NCBI RefSeq assembly: GCF_018614055.1
Contig: NZ_JAGGPB010000023.1
Location: 101,029-165,028, forward strand
Direction of reading: 5' to 3'
DNA length: 64,000 nt
Origin: Streptomyces sp. ISL-98
GTDB taxonomy: Bacteria; Actinomycetota; Actinomycetes; Streptomycetales; Streptomycetaceae
Shown here: in pieces, positions 58,518-64,000 of the stretch
Numbering within the stretch: the stretch's first letter is position 1
Layout of the letters: every line of letters begins with the position of its first letter
Notes under the pieces: generated by a model
The model's database searches: none
Seen by the model: only the letters and a program-made list of their open reading frames with translations
Told to the model about the DNA's origin: nothing
Position numbers and translations under genes: made by a program

Positions 58518-58727
58518 TTGAACGCGGGCGTTGTTGTGTTCGATTATTCGCTCCTCGCCTTACTGCAACCGGCAGTTGGGAGGGGAGCGTCTTTGCGGTC
58601 GCCCCAACAAGGCGTCTCGACATATGGGGCATTCGGGAGGGCGGGTACGCATGCGGGCGTTTGTTACACCGTCAAAAGCGGTGCCTCGCGCGTACAACCC
58701 TGGCGGGGGGAAGCGTGTCCAACAGGC

Positions 58728-59387
58728 GTGGCAGAGGTTCTCGACATCACAGTGGTCCCGGCTCGCGGCGTGGCAGTGCGCCCCCTCCGGCGACCCCGCA
58801 CACCCGGCGGCATGCCGGTGATCGCACCCATGCCGACCGCACGTCCCGCCCGTATACCGTCCCCGCGCGAGGGCACTGACGACGCCATGACCGCGGGCAC
58901 CACAGTCGACCACCTCACCGAGACCTACCGCGCGCACTACCGCTCGCTGCTCGGCCTCGCGGCCCTGCTGCTGGACGACACGGCCTCCTGCGAGGACGTC
59001 GTCCAGGAGGCGTTCATACGCGTGCACTCGGCGCGCAACCGTGTGCGCGACCCCCAGAAGACCCTGGCCTACCTGCGCCAGACCGTCGTCAACCTCTCCC
59101 GCTCCGCGCTGCGCAGGCGCATCCTCGGGCTGAAGCTGCTCTCGAAGCCGATGCCGGACATGGCGAGTGCGGAGGAGGGGGCGTACGACCAGCTGGAGCG
59201 CGACGCGCTGATCAAGGCGATGCGTGGCCTGCAGCGCAGGCAGCGCGAGGTGCTGGTGCTGCGCTACTTCGCGGACATGACGGAGGCCCAGGTCGCCGAG
59301 ACGCTGGGGATATCGCTGGGCTCGGTGAAGGCGTACGGCTCACGCGGTATCGCGGCGCTGCGCGTCTCCATGGAGGCGACGGCATGA
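58728..59387 (+). CDS. ECF-type RNA polymerase sigma factor
   Basis: 219 aa if the GTG at 58728 is used; ATGs at 58812 and 58887 are also possible, and the conserved domains begin after 58887. Region 2 is YRAHYRSLLGLAALLLDD and CEDVVQEAFIRVHSARNRV. Region 4 is GLQRRQREVLVLRYFADMTE and VAETLGISLGSVKAYGSRGI. It lacks a C-terminal extension. The gene overlaps the next by four bases; that protein has the layout of a membrane-bound partner, so the pair may be sigma and anti-sigma. The promoter it recognises is unknown. Confidence 0.85.
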   Translation: MAEVLDITVVPARGVAVRPLRRPRTPGGMPVIAPMPTARPARIPSPREGTDDAMTAGTTVDHLTETYRAHYRSLLGLAALLLDDTASCEDVVQEAFIRVHSARNRVRDPQKTLAYLRQTVVNLSRSALRRRILGLKLLSKPMPDMASAEEGAYDQLERDALIKAMRGLQRRQREVLVLRYFADMTEAQVAETLGISLGSVKAYGSRGIAALRVSMEATA

Positions 59388-60679
59388 GCGGCAAACAAGA
59401 GCGGCACGGGCCGGACGGGCCGTTGAACGACCTGACTGGAAAAGCGATTGTGAACGACGTGCCGAACGAGAGCGACAACCTCGGCAAGGACGACGTACCC
59501 GGCAAGGACCACGTACCCGGTACGGGCGGGCTCCTTGCGGACGGATCCGGTACGGACGCAGCCGGTACGGACGCAGCCGGTACGGACGGATCCGGTGCGG
59601 ACGCAGCCGGTACGGACGGGCTCGGCGCCGACGAGCTCGGCATCGCACTCGGTGCGGACGAGCTCGCCCTGCGCCGCCTGCTGCGCGGCGCCGTGGAGGA
59701 GCTCGAACCTTCCCAGGGCGCCCTCGACCACCTGCGCAAGGCGGTCCCCGCCCGGCGCGCGAGGCGGCGCCAGGCCGTCGTCGGCATGGCGGCCGCCGCG
59801 CTCTTCGTCGGCACCGCGATCCCTGCCTTCGTCCATGTGTCTAACTCCGGCGGAGCGTCGGACGACCGCCCCTCGATCGCCGGCCACGGGCAGGAAGCGC
59901 ACGGCGGTACGGGCGGGGAGAAGGACGCGGACGGCGGCAAGAAGGGGGCAGGACAGCCCTCGGACGAGCCGACCTCCAAGGACGAGAAGAAAAAGAAGGA
60001 CAAGGAAAAGGGCAAGGAGAAGGGTTCGTCGGGCAGCGACGACACGGACAGCGGCTCCGGCGGCGACGACGCCCCCGGCACGGCGGCCGCGTCCGCCCCG
60101 ACGTGCGATCCGAGCCAGCTCGCCGGTTCGGCGGGTGCGGGCGTGCCCGACGCCGAGGGCAAGGTGTACGGAACCTTCCGCATCGCCAATGTCTCCGGCC
60201 AGGAGTGCGCGGTCGCAGGCAGTGGCGCGGTGAGCTTCCAGGCGATGGGGGCGGCCGACCCGGCACGCATCAACGTGGTCGAGCACACCTCGGGGGACGC
60301 GGCGACCGGACTGCCGGACCCGTCCCTGGAGACGACCGGCTTGGTGCTCGCACCGAACATGTCGTACGAGGTGAAGTTCGCCTGGGTGCCGACGGACACC
60401 TGCCCGACGGTCGACCCCACCCCCGACCCCACGCCGACGGAAGACCCCAGCACGGGCGGTACGACGGACGGCGGCGCCGCGAGCGGCGGCGGTGGCGAGG
60501 GCGAAACGGAGCAGACGGGCACGGAGACGCAGCTCGGCAGCGAGGACGGCGGGACCACCGCGGACGGCAGTGTCTCGGTGAGCCACACGCCGGACGTGGG
60601 GTCCCCGAGCTCGCAGGCGACGATCTCCAACGCGTGCGCGGGCACGATTTACCGGACGGGCGTGCTGGCGGCGTCGTAA
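59384..60679 (+). CDS. Membrane protein coupled to the sigma factor (possible anti-sigma)
   Basis: 431 aa, ATG overlapping the sigma stop (ATGA). Residues 1-95 include tandem units of GTDAA from a 15-bp repeat. Residues 100-130 (LALRRLLRGAVEELEPSQGALDHLRKAVPARRARRRQ as a pattern) form a helix and basic patch before one membrane helix (VVGMAAAALFVGTAIPAFVHV). The outer part has a Lys/Glu-rich charged stretch (DEKKKKDKEKGKEKG), a globular domain with two Cys pairs and Pro/Thr-rich and Gly-rich ends. No known anti-sigma fold is seen, so the regulatory role is inferred only from coupling. Confidence 0.7.
   Translation: MSGKQERHGPDGPLNDLTGKAIVNDVPNESDNLGKDDVPGKDHVPGTGGLLADGSGTDAAGTDAAGTDGSGADAAGTDGLGADELGIALGADELALRRLLRGAVEELEPSQGALDHLRKAVPARRARRRQAVVGMAAAALFVGTAIPAFVHVSNSGGASDDRPSIAGHGQEAHGGTGGEKDADGGKKGAGQPSDEPTSKDEKKKKDKEKGKEKGSSGSDDTDSGSGGDDAPGTAAASAPTCDPSQLAGSAGAGVPDAEGKVYGTFRIANVSGQECAVAGSGAVSFQAMGAADPARINVVEHTSGDAATGLPDPSLETTGLVLAPNMSYEVKFAWVPTDTCPTVDPTPDPTPTEDPSTGGTTDGGAASGGGGEGETEQTGTETQLGSEDGGTTADGSVSVSHTPDVGSPSSQATISNACAGTIYRTGVLAAS
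59536..59635 (+). repeat. 15-bp coding tandem repeat (GGTACGGACGCAGCC)
   Basis: Five or six units with small changes encode GTDAA, GTDGS or GADAA runs in the cytoplasmic part of the membrane protein. Copy number could vary without shifting the frame. Confidence 0.75.
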
Positions 60680-60729
60680 GCCGGCCGTGAGGTGACGGGC
60701 GGGGCGGGCGCTTCCGAGAGGACGGCGCC

Positions 60730-61512
60730 TCAGCCGCCGGTGCCGACGGAGGTGCGTCCCTCGTCCTCCGGCAGGATCCCGAGCGCGAGATCCCGGGCGG
60801 CCTCCGCCTCCCGGCGCATGAGCCGGAACCACATGAAGAGCACGAATCCGGCGAAGACGAACCACTCGCCGGTGTAGCCCAGGTTCTGGAACGCCTTGAG
60901 ATCGAGGCCACTGCCCTGCGGCGCGACAGCGGGGACCGGCTCCATCCCGGCGTCGCCCTTGCCGAGGGTGATCCAGGCGTCGTACACGTCGTACGGCACG
61001 AGATTCACCAGCGACGCAGCGCTGATCATCCCCAACTGCCCCTGCGGCAGCCCGCCTCCCGCGTGCACCCCGTCGGTGCCCGCGTTCTCGGAGGCCTGGA
61101 GCGCACCGGTCACGGTGACCTCGCCCGAGGGCACGGCGGGGGCCTTGCTCCCGGCGGGCAGCCACCCGCGCACGACGGGCAGGGCCTTGCCGTCGTCGGT
61201 ACGCAGCAGGGTCAGCACGTAGGAGCCACGCTTGCCGTCGAGCTCCCGCCCGGGCACGACGAACTGCTCCGCGTACCGCCCGGTGGCCGTGGCAGGCCGC
61301 CCCGATGTCTCCTGGTCGACGGGCAACAGCTCGTCGAGCGGTACGGCGGCCTGCTTGCCGGGGCCGGGCTTCTCCTCGGCGTCCTGGTGCGACTCGACGC
61401 GGTCTTCGAACCGCCCGAGCTGCCACGACCCCATGAAGACGCAGAAGGGGATGGCCAGCGCGACGAAGAGGTGGATCCCCCACCAGCGGGGCGTCAGCAG
61501 GAACCGGTACAC
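60730..61512 (-). CDS. SURF1-family protein
   Basis: 260 aa from the GTG at 61512; the frame extends upstream without a better start. Two membrane helices bound the protein (LFVALAIPFCVFMGSWQLGRF near the N-terminus and GEWFVFAGFVLFMWFRLM near the C-terminus). Between them lies the outer domain with GRPATATGRYAEQFVVPGRELDG, PVVRGWLPAG and ITLGKGDA. SURF1 proteins help assemble heme-copper cytochrome c oxidase. No oxidase genes are nearby in this window. Confidence 0.85.
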   Translation of the reverse strand: MYRFLLTPRWWGIHLFVALAIPFCVFMGSWQLGRFEDRVESHQDAEEKPGPGKQAAVPLDELLPVDQETSGRPATATGRYAEQFVVPGRELDGKRGSYVLTLLRTDDGKALPVVRGWLPAGSKAPAVPSGEVTVTGALQASENAGTDGVHAGGGLPQGQLGMISAASLVNLVPYDVYDAWITLGKGDAGMEPVPAVAPQGSGLDLKAFQNLGYTGEWFVFAGFVLFMWFRLMRREAEAARDLALGILPEDEGRTSVGTGG

Positions 61513-61593
61513 CCCCCAAAGGTACGTTCCCCCCACCCTCGCCCCACCGCCCGGGGTCCACTCGGCCACCGCGGTGGGGCACCCCCACCCGCG

Positions 61594-63381
61594 TCAGCTC
61601 AGATACCGCTCCGCGAAGTCGAGCTCGAGCCGCACCTGCTTGATCCGCTCCTCCACCACCAGCGACCCGTGCCCCGCGTCGTACCGGTACACCTCGTGCG
61701 CCGCGCCCCGCTTCTCCAGGCGCCTCACGTAGTTCTCGACCTGGCGGATCGGGCAGCGCGGGTCGTTGACGCCCGCCGAGATGTAGACCGGTGCCCGCAC
61801 CGCATCGACGTACGTCAGCGGCGACGACGCCTCGAACCGCTCCGGCACCTCCTCCGGCGTACCCCCGAGCAGCGTCCGGTCCATCGCCTTCAGCGCCTCC
61901 ATCTCGTCGTGGTACGCGGTGACGTAATCGGCGACCGGCACGGCCGCCAGCCCCAGCGCCCAGGACTCCGGCTGCGTGCCGAGCCCGAGCAGCGTCAGAT
62001 AACCGCCCCACGAGCCGCCCGCCAGCACCAGCTTCGCCGGGTCCGCGAGGCCGGACGAGACCGCCCACTCCCGGACCGCCGCGATGTCCTCCAGCTCGAT
62101 CAGCCCGACGCGGTGCTTCAGCGCGTCCGTCCACTCGCGCCCGTACCCGGTCGAACCCCGGTAGTTGACCCGTACGACCGCATAGCCGTGGTCGACCCAG
62201 GCCGCGGGCCCGGCCGCGAACGCGTCGCTGTCGTGCCAGGTCGGCCCACCGTGAATCTCGAAGATCGTCGGGAACGGCCCCTCACCCGTGGCCGGCCGCT
62301 GCACCAGCGCATGGATGCGCCCACCCGGCCCGTTCACCCACGCGTCCTCCACCGGCACCGACGCCGGCGCCTTCATCCCCGGAGGGTCGAGCACGACGTC
62401 ACCCGACGTCGACCGCACCACCGGCGGCTCCGCCGCCGACGACCACAGGTACTCCACCGACCCGTCGGGCCTGGCCGTCGCGCCCGACACCGTTCCGGTC
62501 GGCGTCGAAACCTCCACCAACTGCCGTGTCGCGAAGTCGTACCGCAGCAGCTCACTGCGCGCCTCGAAGCTGTGCGCGACGAGCAGCGCGGAACCGTCCG
62601 GATACCACTCGGCCGACACGTCGCCCGGCAGCTCGATCCCCAGCTCGGTCTCCTCGCCCGACCCCACGTCCCACACCATCGGCTCCCAGCGCCCGCGCCG
62701 CTGGTGCCCGACGAGCAGCCGGGTGTCCCCGCCCACCGGCGCGAAGCCGAGCACCTCAAGACCCAGCTCGACCTCCCCGCCCTTGGTGTCGTCCATGTCC
62801 GCGACCGTCGTGCCGTCCAGCCGCATCACCCGCAGCGCGGAGTGCATCGCGTCGCCGTGCTCGGTGTGCTCTATCGCGATGTACGTCCCGTCGTGGGAGA
62901 GGTCCCCGACCGCGGCCGACTCCCGGTGCCGGTAGATCTCGACGGGCTCGGCCCCGGGACGTACGACATGGACCGTCGATCCGTCCTCGTCGGTCGACCG
63001 CCCCACGACCGCGGTTCCGTCCCGCCCGAGCGCGAGCCCGCCAGGGTACGACGCCTCAAGACCCGGCGTCGCGGGCTCGTCGCCGCCGCCGCCGAAGGGC
63101 TGGCGCATCCAGACGCCGAACTCGTCGCCGTCCGTGTCACTGAACCACCAGATCGACTCCCCGTCGGGAGTCAGCAAGCCGTCCGTTGTCCCGTTCGGCC
63201 GGTCCGTCGCCCGGCGCTGCGCCCCGGTCACCCGGTCCCAGGCGTACAGCTCGTACGTCCCGGTCGCGTTGGACACGAACAGCGCGCGGTCGGGCGCGTC
63301 GTCGGCCCAGTCGGGCAGCGAGACGCGCGGCGCCCTGAAGCGCTTCTCCCAGTCGGGCGTGGACCCGGTGATGTCAGTCAT
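61594..63381 (-). CDS. S9-family (prolyl oligopeptidase-type) serine peptidase
   Basis: 595 aa from the ATG at 63381. An N-terminal beta-propeller of about 330 residues has the WYPDGSALLVAH and WSSAAEPP-type strands. The C-terminal alpha/beta hydrolase follows, with IFEIHGGPTWHDS (oxyanion), nucleophile Ser in LVLAGGSWGGYLTLL, Asp in AGVNDPRCP and His in DAGHGSLV. No signal peptide is present, so it acts in the cytoplasm on short peptides or acyl-amino acids. An upstream extension (MLVLRRR) to 63453 lacks support. Confidence 0.9.
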   Translation of the reverse strand: MTDITGSTPDWEKRFRAPRVSLPDWADDAPDRALFVSNATGTYELYAWDRVTGAQRRATDRPNGTTDGLLTPDGESIWWFSDTDGDEFGVWMRQPFGGGGDEPATPGLEASYPGGLALGRDGTAVVGRSTDEDGSTVHVVRPGAEPVEIYRHRESAAVGDLSHDGTYIAIEHTEHGDAMHSALRVMRLDGTTVADMDDTKGGEVELGLEVLGFAPVGGDTRLLVGHQRRGRWEPMVWDVGSGEETELGIELPGDVSAEWYPDGSALLVAHSFEARSELLRYDFATRQLVEVSTPTGTVSGATARPDGSVEYLWSSAAEPPVVRSTSGDVVLDPPGMKAPASVPVEDAWVNGPGGRIHALVQRPATGEGPFPTIFEIHGGPTWHDSDAFAAGPAAWVDHGYAVVRVNYRGSTGYGREWTDALKHRVGLIELEDIAAVREWAVSSGLADPAKLVLAGGSWGGYLTLLGLGTQPESWALGLAAVPVADYVTAYHDEMEALKAMDRTLLGGTPEEVPERFEASSPLTYVDAVRAPVYISAGVNDPRCPIRQVENYVRRLEKRGAAHEVYRYDAGHGSLVVEERIKQVRLELDFAERYLS

Positions 63382-63467
63382 TCCCCCATTCTGCTCTGCC
63401 CCACTGACAGCCAGTCCGGCGGCTGACGCGGTCCGGCGGCGGAGCACCAGCATCCCCTGCCCACGGC

Positions 63468-63953
63468 TCAGTTACCTGCCATGGCCCCATAGGCGGCGAG
63501 CGCGACGAGAGTGGCGGCGCCGGCCAGCACCGCGACCACCAGCCGGGAGGACACCCCGCGCTTCTTCGTCACCTTCTTCTTCGCCGGTCTTCGTTGCCGG
63601 GCCGTTCCCGATCGCGGCGTCTCGGCGCCGGTGGTCGCGGCGGCGGTGGCAGTGTCCGCCAGGAGGCGGCGGCAGGCCGCGGCCAGCTCGCCCGTACCGC
63701 TGGACAGTGGCATCACGGTCTCGGCGCGGGCGGGTGCGGTCGTTCCACCGTCGAGGAGGCGGCCCGCCCGTATGAGAACCTCGCCGCGGGTGCCGGTGGA
63801 GGCGAGGCTGATCCACCGATGTATGTGGTCGGCCCGGATGACCATGCCGCCGGTCCGGTCGCGGTACACCGTGTGCTTCTGCCACAGAATGGCGGCCAAC
63901 TGGTGTGTTGTGTCGCTGAGTTGTGCGCGCAAGGTCCCCCCTTGTTGTGGCAC
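63468..63953 (-). CDS. Tail-anchored hypothetical protein
   Basis: 161 aa from a GTG at 63953; a TTG seven codons downstream, after AAGGGGGGACC, is an alternative. Residues 10-85 form a small soluble domain (THQLAAILWQKHTVYRDRTGGMVIRADHIHRWISL, split here only as a pattern). An Ala/Thr-rich and then a Lys/Arg-rich linker (RQRRPAKKKVTKKRG) leads to one C-terminal helix (RLVVAVLAGAATLVALAAYG). The basic run before the helix places the soluble domain in the cytoplasm. No family is recognised. Confidence 0.55.
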   Translation of the reverse strand: MPQQGGTLRAQLSDTTHQLAAILWQKHTVYRDRTGGMVIRADHIHRWISLASTGTRGEVLIRAGRLLDGGTTAPARAETVMPLSSGTGELAAACRRLLADTATAAATTGAETPRSGTARQRRPAKKKVTKKRGVSSRLVVAVLAGAATLVALAAYGAMAGN

Positions 63954-64000
63954 GTACGGGACAAGACCCGCACTCTAGCCTCGCGCTTTCATGAAAGCGG

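Overview
The window is a stretch of a high-GC actinobacterial chromosome, almost certainly a Streptomyces. The signs are the strong third-position GC bias, the many GTG and TTG starts, secreted FG-GAP and fibronectin III proteins, a dnaK-grpE-dnaJ-hspR operon with HspR (HAIR) operators, and a conserved core order that, from memory, matches the SCO3614-SCO3673 part of the S. coelicolor chromosome (asd, lysC, recR, purA, kyn genes, fba, pyrE, clpB, dnaK). No rRNA, tRNA, CRISPR array, transposase or prophage gene was seen. Long open frames opposite the real genes are GC shadows and are left out.

Layout. 1-4238 holds three minus-strand secreted FG-GAP proteins, the first cut by the window edge and the third a lipoprotein. 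4407-7306 holds a membrane Fe-S oxidoreductase of the EtfD/heterodisulfide-reductase type and a short sugar transferase. 7431-11820 is the HspR-controlled chaperone operon and its terminator. 11851-15649 holds a secreted PA14/fibronectin III protein, a LuxR/TrmB-like regulator, and divergently a small secreted peptide with three Ser-Gly-Trp-Asp repeats, translationally coupled to a Rieske-like protein that lacks the cluster ligands. 15796-22590 holds an F420-type PPOX protein, clpB (second HspR regulon member), a YbjN protein, a mannosyltransferase-like membrane protein, an aminotransferase and a tiny Cys-rich membrane protein. 22899-28855 holds DUF2617, a membrane spermidine synthase-like enzyme, a CoxG-like protein, a mutarotase, pyrE (whose terminator contains a parS-like palindrome) and fba. 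29101-37635 holds a drug-efflux MFS protein, DUF3151, a complete tryptophan-to-anthranilate kynurenine operon, a two-component system and a P450. 37872-46117 holds an ABC exporter with a divergent GbsR/MarR regulator, a degenerate diacylglycerol kinase-like protein, purA and a receptor Ser/Thr kinase. 46267-52975 holds an autoregulated-looking MarR/DJ-1 pair, a class III aminotransferase, a GntR regulator coupled to a large glycosyltransferase, and an unknown protein. 53058-63953 holds a SLATT protein, ybaB-recR-DUF5063, lysC-asd, a sigma factor with a coupled membrane partner, SURF1, an S9 peptidase and a tail-anchored unknown.

How the genes work together: DnaK/GrpE/DnaJ/ClpB form the HspR-governed disaggregation system. 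KynA-KynU-formamidase turn tryptophan into anthranilate. LysC-Asd make aspartate semialdehyde for lysine, threonine and methionine. YbaB-RecR serve recombination. PyrE and PurA serve nucleotide synthesis. The most novel-looking item is the LuxR/repeat-peptide/Rieske-like locus at 13988-15649. Other points of interest are the parS-like site inside the pyrE terminator, several strong operator palindromes, and three short palindromic repeats embedded in coding sequence (clpB, an ABC ATPase, an aminotransferase).
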